DNA of 8,442 nucleotides from Actinomycetes bacterium (lineage in GTDB: Bacteria > Actinomycetota > Actinomycetes > Actinomycetales > Cellulomonadaceae), in the NCBI GenBank assembly GCA_023430425.1, contig JAEZAR010000310.1, positions 1 through 8,442 on the forward strand. Direction: 5' to 3'. Under the pieces are notes generated by a model. It saw only the letters and a list, made by a program, of their open reading frames with translations, ran no database searches and was not told where the DNA came from. A program made the translations under genes and the position numbers. Positions 1 through 6,988 of this stretch are shown in pieces (positions within the stretch are counted from its first letter, which is position 1; the number at the start of each line of letters is the position of its first letter).

Positions 1-520
1 GGGCGGTGACGGCGACGACGCGGGCGCCGAGGCCCCGGCGGACCCGGCGGACCCGGGCGACGCGGGCGCGGACCCGGGCGCACCCACCGGCCCGCCGGTC
101 GTCGCCGGGGCGACGATGATCGACCCGCCGCCGGGCGGGGACAACAACGAGCACCCGGAGGCGGTGGACCGGGCCATCGACGGCGACCCGACGACCTTCT
201 GGTTCACGCGCACCTACGCCTCCCCGACCTACGGCATGAAGGACGGGGTCGGGTATGCCGTGACGCTGGCCGAGCCCGCGACGGTCACCGGCGTCAGGCT
301 GCTCGTCAACGGCACCGGGGGGATGGTCGAGGTCCGGGCCACCGCGCCCGACACCCCGACCGAGGGTCCTGTCCTCGCCTCCGGTCCGCTCTCGCCGGAC
401 ACGGTCCTCACCTTCACCCAGCCGACGACGGCGCAGCACGTGGTCCTGTGGTTCACGGCGCTCCCGCAGACCCCCGACGGGCGGAACCGCGTCGAGCTGC
501 TCGAGATCGAGCTGTCCTGA
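1..520 (+). CDS. C-terminal part of MurJ-associated protein with discoidin-like domain (partial)
   Basis: This is the 3' end of a gene that begins outside the window; the first full codon is at position 2, leaving 172 codons before TGA at 518-520. The first ~35 residues are a low-complexity Ala/Asp/Pro/Gly linker built from repeated ADP and GDAG units. They are followed by a beta-rich domain with the pattern of discoidin (F5/8 type C-like) domains: an AIDGDPTTFW stretch, GMKDGVGYAVTL, then VTGVRLLV and a closing LLEIEL strand. In actinobacteria a domain like this ends the cytoplasmic/periplasmic pseudokinase region linked to the lipid II flippase MurJ (MviN), which sits just upstream of trxB. 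I infer that this is the tail of that MurJ-linked protein, either fused to MurJ or a separate kinase-like gene. The catalytic or membrane part is not visible, so the exact family is uncertain. Confidence 0.8.
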   Translation, partial: GGDGDDAGAEAPADPADPGDAGADPGAPTGPPVVAGATMIDPPPGGDNNEHPEAVDRAIDGDPTTFWFTRTYASPTYGMKDGVGYAVTLAEPATVTGVRLLVNGTGGMVEVRATAPDTPTEGPVLASGPLSPDTVLTFTQPTTAQHVVLWFTALPQTPDGRNRVELLEIELS

Positions 521-545
521 GCCGTTCGGCGTGGCCCTCGCCCGC

Positions 546-562
546 CGCGGGTGTCGCCCGCG
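546..562 (+). terminator. Weak GC hairpin after the discoidin-domain gene
   Basis: CGCGGG at 546-551 and CCCGCG at 557-562 form a perfect 6-bp all-GC stem with a 5-nt loop, 26 bp after the stop codon. There is no T-run after it, so it would at best be a non-canonical actinobacterial terminator. In DNA this GC-rich, such stems also arise by chance. Confidence 0.25.
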
Positions 563-590
563 TCACCCGCCCCACGCACGCCGCCGCCCG

Positions 591-630
591 TCGCGGCCCG
601 TCGCGGCCCGTCGCAGTCCGTCGCACGCCG
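591..630. repeat. Tandem 10-bp repeat, about four copies
   Basis: Four adjacent 10-bp units of the form TCGCGGCCCG start at 591, 601, 611 and 621. The first two are identical; the third and fourth keep the TCGC start and the CG end but vary in the middle. The repeat lies in the spacer between the discoidin-domain gene and trxB. I see no gene here. Confidence 0.75.
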
Positions 631-636
631 CCGCCC

Positions 637-672
637 GTGCCTCTCACCGGGCCTCTCACCGTGCCTCTCACC
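637..672. repeat. Tandem 12-bp repeat, three copies
   Basis: Three 12-bp units GTGCCTCTCACC lie at 637-648, 649-660 and 661-672; the middle one differs by one base (GGGCCTCTCACC). A partial fourth unit starting GTGCC follows at 673. The array ends about 25 bp upstream of the -35 element of the trxB promoter. Whether it has a role or is replication slippage in neutral spacer cannot be told from the sequence. Confidence 0.8.
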
Positions 673-699
673 GTGCCGCCCGTGCGTCGGACCCGCGTG

Positions 700-725
700 G
701 GAACATGGCACATCTAGGATCTGTT
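700..725 (+). promoter_or_regulatory. Candidate SigR/SigH-type ECF promoter of trxBA
   Basis: GGAAC at 700-704 (GGGAAC from 699) is followed after exactly 18 bp by GTT at 723-725. This matches the GGAAT/C-N18-19-GTT pattern known for SigR of Streptomyces and SigH of Mycobacterium, which control thioredoxin genes in response to disulfide stress. Transcription would start near 732-734, leaving a leader of about 70 nt before the trxB GTG. That the thioredoxin system comes next makes a chance match unlikely. Confidence 0.72.
715..720 (+). promoter_or_regulatory. Possible housekeeping -10 box (TAGGAT) within the stress promoter
   Basis: TAGGAT at 715-720 is a good actinobacterial SigA-type -10 hexamer and lies inside the spacer of the GGAAC/GTT promoter. 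No recognisable -35 box is found 16-19 bp upstream. Streptomyces trxBA is known to have both a SigR promoter and a constitutive one, so a second basal promoter here is plausible but unproven. Confidence 0.35.
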
Positions 726-801
726 GACGCGTGCGGTACCGGATGTAGTGCTGGACGGACGTTCCGACCACGCACGAGCACGAGCTGAGGAGCGAGACAA
801 C

Positions 802-1812
802 GTGACCGAGACCGCCCGCGAACTCGTCATCGTCGGGTCCGGCCCCGCGGGGTACACCGCGGCGATCTACGCCGCGCGCGCCGGGCTGGCACCCGTCGTC
901 GTCGCGGGCTCGGTGACCGCCGGCGGCGCGCTCATGAACACCACGGAGGTCGAGAACTTCCCCGGGTTCGTCGACGGGATCATGGGCCCCGACCTCATGG
1001 AGACGATGCGCAAGCAGGCGGAGCGGTTCGGGGCGGAGATCGTCTACGACGACGTCACCGACCTGACGCTGGACGGGCCGGTCAAGACCGTCGTCACCGG
1101 TGGCGGCGACACCTACCGGGCCCGCGCGGTGATCCTCGCGATGGGCTCGGCGTACCGCGAGCTCGGCCTGCCCGACGAGAAGCGGCTCTCCGGCCACGGG
1201 GTGTCGTGGTGCGCGACGTGCGACGGCTTCTTCTTCCGGGGCCAGCACGTGGTCGTCGTCGGCGGCGGGGACTCCGCCATGGAGGAGGCCACGTTCCTCA
1301 CCCGCTTCGCCGAGACGGTCACCGTGGTGCACCGCCGGGACGAGCTGCGCGCGTCGAAGATCATGGCCGACCGTGCGACCGCCGATCCCAAGATCCGCTT
1401 CGCCTGGAACAGCGAGGTCGTCGCGATCCACGGCGAGGACCGCGTCTCCGGCGTGACCCTGCGCGACACCGTGACCGGCGAGGAGCGCGAGCTCCCGGCG
1501 ACCGGGCTGTTCGTCGCCATCGGGCACGTGCCGCGCAGCGAGCTGGTCGTCGGCAAGGTCGCGCTGGACCCGGAGGGCTACGTGCTCGCGGGTCACGAGG
1601 TCGGCGCGGGCGAGCGCAGCACCGCCACCGACACCCCCGGCGTGTTCGCGTGCGGCGACCTCGTGGACCACACCTACCGCCAGGCGATCACCGCCGCCGG
1701 CACCGGCTGCGCGGCGGCGCTCGACGCGCAGCACTACCTGGCTGCGCTCGTCGACGCCGCGGAGCCCCCTGCACCCGTCACCCTGCCCGACAAGATCGAG
1801 GAGACCCTGTGA
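802..1812 (+). CDS. trxB: Thioredoxin reductase (NADPH)
   Basis: Cytoplasmic FAD flavoenzyme that passes electrons from NADPH to thioredoxin. The 336-residue product has the low-molecular-weight TrxB layout: FAD-binding GSGPAG at residues 12-17, the redox-active CATC at 137-140 (Cys137 and Cys140), the NADPH-binding GGGDSA at 154-159 with HRR at 177-179 (the usual signature for the 2'-phosphate of NADPH), and the C-terminal FAD motif CGDLVD starting at 284 followed by [12 protein letters not shown]. Start: GTG at 802, with Shine-Dalgarno GAGGAG at 787-792 and 9-nt spacing. The reading frame stays open back to a TTG at 724, but that overlaps the promoter GTT and has no ribosome site. The last four bases (GTGA) overlap the trxA start, so the two genes are probably translationally coupled. 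Expression is probably stress-induced from the GGAAC-N18-GTT promoter. Confidence 0.97.
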   Translation: MTETARELVIVGSGPAGYTAAIYAARAGLAPVVVAGSVTAGGALMNTTEVENFPGFVDGIMGPDLMETMRKQAERFGAEIVYDDVTDLTLDGPVKTVVTGGGDTYRARAVILAMGSAYRELGLPDEKRLSGHGVSWCATCDGFFFRGQHVVVVGGGDSAMEEATFLTRFAETVTVVHRRDELRASKIMADRATADPKIRFAWNSEVVAIHGEDRVSGVTLRDTVTGEERELPATGLFVAIGHVPRSELVVGKVALDPEGYVLAGHEVGAGERSTATDTPGVFACGDLVDHTYRQAITAAGTGCAAALDAQHYLAALVDAAEPPAPVTLPDKIEETL

Positions 1813-2138
1813 GCACCGTGCACGTGACCGACGACACCTTCCAGGCCGAGGTGCTGCAGGCCGACCTGCCTGTTCTCGTCGACTTCTGGGCCGAGTGGTG
1901 CGGGCCCTGCCGGCAGGTGGCGCCGATCCTCGAGGAGCTGTCGGAGACCTACGCCGGCCGCGTGAAGATCGCCAAGGTCGACACCGACGCCAACCAGGCC
2001 GTGGCGGCCGCCTACGGCATCGTCTCCATCCCGACGCTCAACGTGTACCACCGCGGGGAGCTCGTGAAGCAGATCGTCGGCGCCCGCCCCAAGCCGGCCC
2101 TGGTGCGCGAGATCGAGGACGTCCTGGCCCTCGCCTGA
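1809..2138 (+). CDS. trxA: Thioredoxin
   Basis: Small cytoplasmic protein-disulfide reductase of 109 residues, the usual length. It carries the classic active site WCGPC at 30-34 (Cys31 and Cys34) within [11 protein letters not shown], the buried Asp25, and the cis-proline loop SIPT with Pro75. It is the partner and substrate of the TrxB encoded just upstream. The GTG start at 1809 overlaps the trxB stop as GTGA. A longer open frame to the left is a shadow of trxB. Together the two genes form a complete NADPH-thioredoxin system in one operon. No clear terminator follows in the 107 bp before the aminotransferase gene. Confidence 0.97.
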   Translation: MSTVHVTDDTFQAEVLQADLPVLVDFWAEWCGPCRQVAPILEELSETYAGRVKIAKVDTDANQAVAAAYGIVSIPTLNVYHRGELVKQIVGARPKPALVREIEDVLALA

Positions 2139-2232
2139 CGGCGACGTCCAGCCTGACCACCGGCGTCCAGCATGCGGACCTGGCGCGCGACGCCTGGGAC
2201 GAATGCACGCGGGCCGCTCGCGGGCGACGTGG

Positions 2233-2238
2233 CACACT
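2233..2238 (+). promoter_or_regulatory. Possible -10 box for a leaderless aminotransferase transcript
   Basis: CACACT at 2233-2238 lies 7 bp upstream of the ATG at 2246, where a -10 box would put transcription start at or next to the start codon. The ATG has no Shine-Dalgarno sequence, which fits a leaderless mRNA, common in actinobacteria. No -35 box is evident, so this is only a suggestion. Confidence 0.28.
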
Positions 2239-2245
2239 TCCCCTC

Positions 2246-3607
2246 ATGACTCCCGTCCACGGCGAGCCGATGGGGCAGGTGACGCCTGCCTCCGGCGACG
2301 CCGCCCACCCCGTCCAGCCCGTCGGTGGAAACCGCCTCGACCCGTGGGTCGGCTCGTACGCCGATCGCACGCACGGCATGCGCGCCTCGGAGATCCGCGC
2401 GCTCTTCGCCGTCGCGAACCGTCCCGAGGTGATCTCCCTCGCCGGGGGCATGCCGTACCTCGCCGGCCTCCCGCTCGAGGCGCTCGCCGAGTCCGCGCAC
2501 GAGCTGGTGCTCAAGCGCGGCACGACAGCACTCCAGTACGGGATCGGCCAGGGGGACGAGACCCTTCGGGAGCAGATCCTCGAGGTCATGCGCCTGGAGC
2601 ACATCCACGCACATCCCGACGACGTCGTGGTGACCACCGGGTCACAACAAGCTCTTGACCTTGTGACTCGCCTGTTCGTCAACCCCGGCGACGTCATCGT
2701 CGCGGAAGCACCGAGCTACGTCGGAGCGCTCGGGGTGTTCCGGTCGTACGAGGCCGACGTCGTGCACGTGCCGCTGGACGAGGACGGGCTCGTGCCCGAG
2801 GCCCTCGACGAGACCCTCACGCGTCTCGGGGCCGAGGGGCGCCAGGCCAAGCTCATCTACACGGTGCCGAACTTCCACAACCCGGCCGGAGTGACCCTCT
2901 CCCCGGAGCGGCGGCCGCGGGTGCTCGAGATCGCCCGCCGCCACGGCGTGCTCCTCGTGGAGGACAACCCGTACGGGCTCCTCGGGTTCGACGGCGACCC
3001 CCTGCCGGCGATGCGCTCCATGGACGAGACGGGTGTGGTCTACCTCGGCTCGTTCTCCAAGACGTTCGCTCCCGGCTACCGCGTGGGCTGGGCCGTCGCG
3101 CCCCCTGGCATCCGCGAGAAGCTCGTGCTCGCGAGCGAGTCGGCGATCCTGTGCCCCTCGAACGCCTCCCAGCTCGCGGTGTCGACGTACCTGACCAACC
3201 ATGACTGGCGCGGCCAGATCAAGGCGTACCGGGAGATGTACCGGGAGCGTCGCGACGCGATGATCGGCGCCCTCGCCGAGCACATGCCGGAGGCGTCGTG
3301 GACGGTGCCGCGCGGCGGCTTCTACACGTGGGTCAAGCTGCCCTACGGGATCGATGCCCGGGCCATGCTCCCGCGCGCTGTCACGGCTCTCGTCGCCTAC
3401 GTCTCGGGCACGGCCTTCTACGCGGACGGGCAGGGATCGGACCACGTGCGCCTGTCGTTCTGCTACCCGACCCCGGAGCGGATCCGCGAGGGCGTCCGGC
3501 GCCTCTCCGGCGTCGTCGCGGCCGAGGCAGAGCTGGTGCAGATCTTCGGGACCGACGCCCATCCGGAGAGCGGGCCCGTGCAGACGGGCGGGCCGGCCAC
3601 GGTCTGA
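2246..3607 (+). CDS. PLP-dependent class I/II aminotransferase
   Basis: Fold-type I aminotransferase of 453 residues, related to the 2-aminoadipate/aromatic aminotransferases and to the catalytic half of MocR regulators; no DNA-binding domain is present. Visible motifs: GGMPYLAGLP near residue 70, YGIGQGDETLRE from Tyr98, TTGSQQAL with Gly132-Ser133-Gln134, NFHNPAG with Asn209 and Asn212, VEDNPYG with Asp240 (pyridine nitrogen) and Tyr243, SFSKTFAPGYRVGW with the Schiff-base Lys272, and VRLSF with Arg402 for the substrate alpha-carboxylate. It should be catalytically active; the substrate cannot be named from sequence. The start was put at ATG 2246, giving an N-terminal extension of about 40 residues; ATG 2270 is a possible alternative and neither has a clear ribosome site. 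An AT-ending codon patch with an inverted repeat lies at 2641-2668. The small membrane protein gene follows after 8 bp. Confidence 0.93.
   Translation: MTPVHGEPMGQVTPASGDAAHPVQPVGGNRLDPWVGSYADRTHGMRASEIRALFAVANRPEVISLAGGMPYLAGLPLEALAESAHELVLKRGTTALQYGIGQGDETLREQILEVMRLEHIHAHPDDVVVTTGSQQALDLVTRLFVNPGDVIVAEAPSYVGALGVFRSYEADVVHVPLDEDGLVPEALDETLTRLGAEGRQAKLIYTVPNFHNPAGVTLSPERRPRVLEIARRHGVLLVEDNPYGLLGFDGDPLPAMRSMDETGVVYLGSFSKTFAPGYRVGWAVAPPGIREKLVLASESAILCPSNASQLAVSTYLTNHDWRGQIKAYREMYRERRDAMIGALAEHMPEASWTVPRGGFYTWVKLPYGIDARAMLPRAVTALVAYVSGTAFYADGQGSDHVRLSFCYPTPERIREGVRRLSGVVAAEAELVQIFGTDAHPESGPVQTGGPATV
2641..2667. repeat. Inverted repeat inside the aminotransferase coding sequence
   Basis: GTCACAA at 2641-2647 and TTGTGAC at 2661-2667 are perfect 7-bp inverted arms. 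Between them CAAG at 2648-2651 and CTTG at 2654-2657 form a second, nested pair, so the RNA could fold as an 11-bp stem with a 3-nt bulge. The arms fall on an unusual run of A/T-ending codons (residues 133-141) in a gene otherwise ending in G or C. Confidence 0.6.
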
Positions 3608-3615
3608 CGGCGCCG

Positions 3616-3879
3616 ATGACGCGGCGCGGCGCAGTCCTGGCCTGGTCCGGCGTCGTGCTCGCGGTCGTGGTCGTGCTCGCGCTGGTCTGGTCGGTCCGGA
3701 CGGGCGCGTGCGCCGACGGCGGTGGGGCGTGCGCGACCGCGCCGACGATGGGCGTTCCGGGTGCGCTGCTGCTCACCGTGGCGGGGACCGCCCTCGTCGG
3801 TCACGCCCTCAGGCGTCTGGTCCGGCTCAGCGCAGCAGGCCGGGGTCGTCGGGTGCGATCACGTCCAGGATCCGGTTGA
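3616..3879 (+). CDS. Small two-helix membrane protein, unknown function
   Basis: I do not recognise this 87-residue protein. It starts with MTRRG, then has a strongly hydrophobic segment at about 8-27, a short loop with two cysteines (Cys32 and Cys39) and several glycines, a second hydrophobic segment at about 46-65, and a basic Arg-rich tail. Positive charge at both ends predicts both termini in the cytoplasm and the two-cysteine loop outside, where it might form a disulfide. Of the first 72 codons only 6 end in A or T, typical of real genes here; the bias is lost in the last 15 codons, which overlap parB on the other strand. The ATG lies 8 bp after the aminotransferase stop, without a clear Shine-Dalgarno, so coupling to that gene is likely. 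It may still be a chance frame. Confidence 0.55.
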   Translation: MTRRGAVLAWSGVVLAVVVVLALVWSVRTGACADGGGACATAPTMGVPGALLLTVAGTALVGHALRRLVRLSAAGRGRRVRSRPGSG

Positions 3880-4939
3880 GGTCCTGCACCGAGGCGAACT
3901 CGACGGTGAGCCTGCCCTTCGTCTTGCCGAGGGCGACCTTCACCCGCGTGTCCAGCCGGTCGGAGAGCCGGCTGGCCAGCTCGTCGAGCGCCGCCACCCG
4001 CTCGCCCGGGCGGGGCGGGCGCGGCGCCGTCGGCGTCGCCACCGGCTCACCGCCGAGGGCCACGAGCTCCTCGGTCGCACGGACCGACAACCCCTCCGCG
4101 ACGATCCGCTGAGCCACGCGCTCCATCGCGGCGGCGTCGGGCAGCCCGAGCAGGGCGCGCGCGTGACCGGCGGACAGGACGCCCGCCGCGACCCGCCGCT
4201 GGACCAGCGGCGGCAGGCGGAGCAGGCGCAGGGTGTTCGTGATCTGGGGCCGGGAGCGGTGGATCCGCTGCGCGAGCTCGTCGTGGGTGCAGCCGAAGTC
4301 GTCGAGCAGCTGCTGGTAGGCGGCCGCCTCCTCGAGGGGGTTGAGGTCGCTGCGGTGCAGGTTCTCCAGCAGCGCGTCGCGCAGCAGGTCGCCGTCGGCC
4401 GTGTCGCGCACGATCGCGGGGATGGTGGCGAGGCCGGCCTCCGTCGTCGCGCGCCACCGACGCTCACCCATGATCAGCTCGAAGTCGGCGTCCGGGTCCT
4501 CACCGGCGGCGAGCGGCCGGACGACGACCGGCTGGAGGACGCCGATCTCGCGCACGGACGCCACCAGCTCGGCGAGCGCGTCCTCGTCGAACGTGCTGCG
4601 CGGCTGCCGCGGGTTGGGCCGGACGCGGGAGACAGGCACCTCCGCGAACCGGGCACCCGGCACCGGGACCAGGCCGCCGTCGTCGTCCGCGTGCGGAGCG
4701 CCGTCGGTCTCGGGCCGCGCCGCACCCGTGTGGTTCGTCCCCGGCTCCGCCGGACGGTCGTCTGCGCCTGCGTCGCCCGGCTGCTCACGGGTGGCCGCGC
4801 CCCCGTCGGACGTGGGGCCGGGGTCGAGGGCGATCGACGGGCCGGGGAAGAACACGTCGACCGGACGGGACTCCCGCTCCGGTCCGCTCGGGATGAGTGC
4901 ACCGAGCCCGCGGCCCAGGCCGCGACGCTTCTCGGCCAT
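3827..4939 (-). CDS. parB: Chromosome-partitioning protein ParB (parS-binding CTPase)
   Basis: ParB binds parS, loads there and slides along DNA as a CTP-dependent clamp, building the nucleoprotein complex that ParA moves. The 370-residue protein starts with the [12 protein letters not shown] motif (5-16), the type that contacts ParA in chromosomal ParBs. A disordered acidic/proline linker runs to about 95. The ParB/Srx CTPase domain includes NPRQPR (109-114), GERRWRA (158-164) and [14 protein letters not shown] (192-205). A helix-turn-helix for parS lies around 219-241, and a C-terminal dimerisation domain at about 316-370. All key CTP-box motifs are intact. The ATG at 4939 shares one base with the parA stop (TGATG) and has AAGGAG at 4950-4945 with 5-nt spacing. 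Its 3' end overlaps the small membrane protein gene by 53 bp. Confidence 0.98.
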   Translation of the reverse strand: MAEKRRGLGRGLGALIPSGPERESRPVDVFFPGPSIALDPGPTSDGGAATREQPGDAGADDRPAEPGTNHTGAARPETDGAPHADDDGGLVPVPGARFAEVPVSRVRPNPRQPRSTFDEDALAELVASVREIGVLQPVVVRPLAAGEDPDADFELIMGERRWRATTEAGLATIPAIVRDTADGDLLRDALLENLHRSDLNPLEEAAAYQQLLDDFGCTHDELAQRIHRSRPQITNTLRLLRLPPLVQRRVAAGVLSAGHARALLGLPDAAAMERVAQRIVAEGLSVRATEELVALGGEPVATPTAPRPPRPGERVAALDELASRLSDRLDTRVKVALGKTKGRLTVEFASVQDLNRILDVIAPDDPGLLR

Positions 4940-6075
4940 CAGGACTCCTTCGTACGTGTGGTGGGCTGCACCGACGGGTCTGCAGGCGCGGCGGCTGGCG
5001 AGTGTGCAGGCGACTGGGACGGCGGGTGGGCCGCCGGCAAGGGGGACTCGCGTGGTTCTGCCGGCGACGCGGCTGCCGGCCGTGCGGCGGCGAAGCCGTC
5101 CGCGCCGGCGAGCCCAGAGGTGCGCACGGCCCGTTCGGCCAGCTCACGGGCTGCGGCCAGGTAGGACAACGCCCCCGTCGAGCCGGGATCGTAGGTCATC
5201 ACCGTCTGCCCGTAGCTGGGCGCCTCGGAGATGCGGACGGACCTCGGCACCGTGGTCCGCAGCGTCTGCTCGGGGAAGTGCTCACGGACCTCAGCGGCGA
5301 CCTGCTGCGCGAGGTTCGTCCGCGCGTCGTACATCGTGAGCAGGATCGTCGAGACGTGCAGTGCAGGGTTGAGGTGGTTCTTGATCAGCTCCACGTTCTT
5401 GAGGAGCTGGCTCAGGCCCTCGAGGGCGTAGTACTCGCACTGGATCGGGATGAGGACCTCCCGGGCCGCGACGAAGGCGTTGACCGTGAGGAGGCCCAGG
5501 CTCGGCGGGCAGTCGACGAACACGTAGTCGATCCGCTCCTGCCCCGCGTCGGCGCGCTGGGCGAGGTAGCGGTCGAGGGCGGACCGGAGGCGGTTCTCAC
5601 GGGCGACGAGGGAGACGAGCTCGATCTCCGCGCCCGACAGGTCGATGGTGGCCGGTGCGGCAAGGAGCCGCGGGATCCTGCTCGAGGCCTGCACCACGGT
5701 GGCCAGCTCCTCGTCCTCGACGAGGACCTCGTAGACCGACGGCGTCCCCGCGCGGTGCTCGACCCCGAGCGCCGTCGACGCATTCCCCTGCGGGTCGTTG
5801 TCGATGACCAGCACGTTCAACCCGGCCTGCGCCAGCGCGGCGGCCAGGTTCACGGCCGTCGTCGTCTTGCCCACGCCGCCTTTCTGGTTGGCGATCGTGA
5901 GCACGCGGGTGGCCGGCGGACGCGGGAAGCGGCGCCCGGAGAGCTCGATGCGGCGTCGGGCGTCGGCCGCGAGCTGGGCCGCGAGCGGGGTGCTGTCGTC
6001 CACCCGAGGGAGTCCCTCGATGATCGCCGCCCGCCGAGCGTCCTCGGCGTCGGCGACGCCCGCGTCGTGCTCCAC
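4939..6075 (-). CDS. parA: Chromosome-partitioning ATPase ParA (Soj-type)
   Basis: Walker-type ATPase that dimerises on the nucleoid with ATP and pulls ParB-parS complexes apart. The 378-residue protein has an N-terminal extension (1-55, ending RRFPRPPAT), as usual in actinobacteria, then the deviant Walker A KGGVGKTT at 65-72, switch I region [13 protein letters not shown] from 92, Walker [11 protein letters not shown] with Asp188, and EAPSYGQTV at 284-292. The last ~50 residues are a low-complexity Ala/Pro/Ser tail of the kind seen in variable form in this group. The start is GTG at 6075 (no ATG is suitable) with GGAGG at 6084-6080, only 4 nt away, a rather short spacing; the next GTG at codon 25 is less likely. 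It lies 116 bp downstream of rsmG, probably in the same transcript, and overlaps parB by one base. Confidence 0.97.
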   Translation of the reverse strand: MEHDAGVADAEDARRAAIIEGLPRVDDSTPLAAQLAADARRRIELSGRRFPRPPATRVLTIANQKGGVGKTTTAVNLAAALAQAGLNVLVIDNDPQGNASTALGVEHRAGTPSVYEVLVEDEELATVVQASSRIPRLLAAPATIDLSGAEIELVSLVARENRLRSALDRYLAQRADAGQERIDYVFVDCPPSLGLLTVNAFVAAREVLIPIQCEYYALEGLSQLLKNVELIKNHLNPALHVSTILLTMYDARTNLAQQVAAEVREHFPEQTLRTTVPRSVRISEAPSYGQTVMTYDPGSTGALSYLAAARELAERAVRTSGLAGADGFAAARPAAASPAEPRESPLPAAHPPSQSPAHSPAAAPADPSVQPTTRTKES

Positions 6076-6115
6076 CGCACCTCCAGGTCTCGGGTCGCGT
6101 CACATCCTGCCATCC

Positions 6116-6125
6116 GGTCCGGACC
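6116..6125. repeat. 10-bp palindrome upstream of parA
   Basis: GGTCCGGACC is a perfect palindrome 41 bp upstream of the parA GTG, in the 116-bp rsmG-parA spacer. It could be an operator or nothing; short GC palindromes are frequent in such DNA. I see no convincing promoter or terminator in this spacer. Confidence 0.25.
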
Positions 6126-6191
6126 TCGGCGGCGCTGCCCACACGGCGTCGACGTATCGGATGGGCGGCGCCGTCGGGTGGGTTCGGAGCC

Positions 6192-6884
6192 TCAGCGCCC
6201 GGCGCGCGGGCGGCGCCCCCGCTGCCCGACGGTCGAGGCCTGTGTCTTCCTCACCCTGACGACGGTGGTGGGCGGGAACCCTTCAAGCGTCGACGCCTCG
6301 AGAACCTCCGGTGCTGAGCCGCCGAGCCGAGCGATCTCGGCGGTGGCCTCGGCCACCTCCTGCGCCGCACGGGAGCCCTTGAGCGCCACGAGCACCCCGC
6401 CGACCTCGACGAGCGGAAGCGTCCAGCGCGCGAGCCGGTCCATGGGCGCCACGGCCCGTGCCGTCACCGCCGCCACAGTCAGCCGGCCGTGCACCTCCTC
6501 CGCCCGGGCTCGGACGACCTCGACCGAGCTCAGGCCGAGCGAGGCCACCACCTCGCTGAGCCAGGACGCACGCCGCTCCATCGGCTCGAGGAGGATGACG
6601 TGCTGCTCGGGCCGCATGCACGCGAGGACGACGCCCGGCAGGCCGGCGCCGCTCCCGACGTCCATCACGGTCCCCTCGGGCGGGAGGAACGGCTCCACCG
6701 CCGCCGAGTTGAGAAGGTGACGCTCCCACAGCCGCGGGAGCTCGCGTGGTCCGACGAGCCCCCGGAGCACTCCCTCGTCGCTCAGCATCGCGGCGAAACC
6801 CTCGAGCGCGTCGAAGCCTTCTCCTAGGCGCCGGCGTAAGCCTTCGCGCGCCCCGACGTCCGGGTCTGCCTGCGCCGCGTCCAC
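6192..6884 (-). CDS. rsmG: 16S rRNA (guanine-N7)-methyltransferase RsmG
   Basis: SAM-dependent methyltransferase (formerly GidB) that makes m7G at the 16S rRNA position equivalent to E. coli G527; loss gives low-level streptomycin resistance. The 230-residue product has the family N-terminal block GLVGPRELPRLWERHLLNS (42-60), the SAM motif DVGSGAGLPG (75-84), the acidic LLEPMERRASWL (98-109), VTARAVAPM (140-148) and LKGSR (168-172). The start was set at GTG 6884: it gives the usual family length, and the 33 codons from the in-frame ATG at 6983 to this GTG have 13 A/T third positions, unlike coding DNA here. The GTG has no good Shine-Dalgarno. A parS site lies 10-25 bp upstream. Leu16 is a TTA codon and Leu20 is CTA, both rare in such genomes. 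Confidence 0.95.
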   Translation of the reverse strand: MDAAQADPDVGAREGLRRRLGEGFDALEGFAAMLSDEGVLRGLVGPRELPRLWERHLLNSAAVEPFLPPEGTVMDVGSGAGLPGVVLACMRPEQHVILLEPMERRASWLSEVVASLGLSSVEVVRARAEEVHGRLTVAAVTARAVAPMDRLARWTLPLVEVGGVLVALKGSRAAQEVAEATAEIARLGGSAPEVLEASTLEGFPPTTVVRVRKTQASTVGQRGRRPRAGR

Positions 6885-6893
6885 GAACCTGAG

Positions 6894-6909
6894 TGTTTCA
6901 CGTGGAACT
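6894..6909 (-). promoter_or_regulatory. parS site 1 (ParB-binding centromere site)
   Basis: TGTTTCACGTGGAACT on the plus strand. Read on the minus strand it matches the bacterial parS consensus TGTTNCACGTGAAACA at 15 of 16 positions. It lies 10 bp upstream of the rsmG GTG, where a ribosome site or promoter would be expected, so ParB bound here could affect rsmG-parAB expression. Confidence 0.95.
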
Positions 6910-6988
6910 GAGGTGCCACGGACGGAGCTCGTGAGCCCAGGCCTTTGTCGCGGGGGACGCGACGCCTCTTGGAGACGCCGCATGGTGC

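Noticed and set aside
724..801. N-terminal extension of TrxB from TTG 724
   Set aside because: It overlaps the GTT of the promoter, lacks a ribosome site and adds 26 residues before the usual TrxB N-terminus.
229..1734. 501-codon minus-strand open frame antisense to trxB
   Set aside because: Shadow of trxB and of the repeat-bearing spacer; low-complexity Arg/Ala/Gly product.
3722..5164. 480-codon plus-strand open frame antisense to parB
   Set aside because: Shadow of parB; the parB frame has full CTPase and helix-turn-helix motifs, this one has none.
4897..6720. 607-codon open frame on the plus strand across parA and rsmG
   Set aside because: It is the antisense shadow of parA and rsmG. 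Long open frames on the opposite strand are normal at this GC content, and the product is Arg/Gly/Val-rich without motifs.
6885..6983. Longer RsmG starting at ATG 6983
   Set aside because: No Shine-Dalgarno, reduced GC-ending codon bias, added residues not typical of the family, and parS would be inside the gene. Kept as an alternative only.
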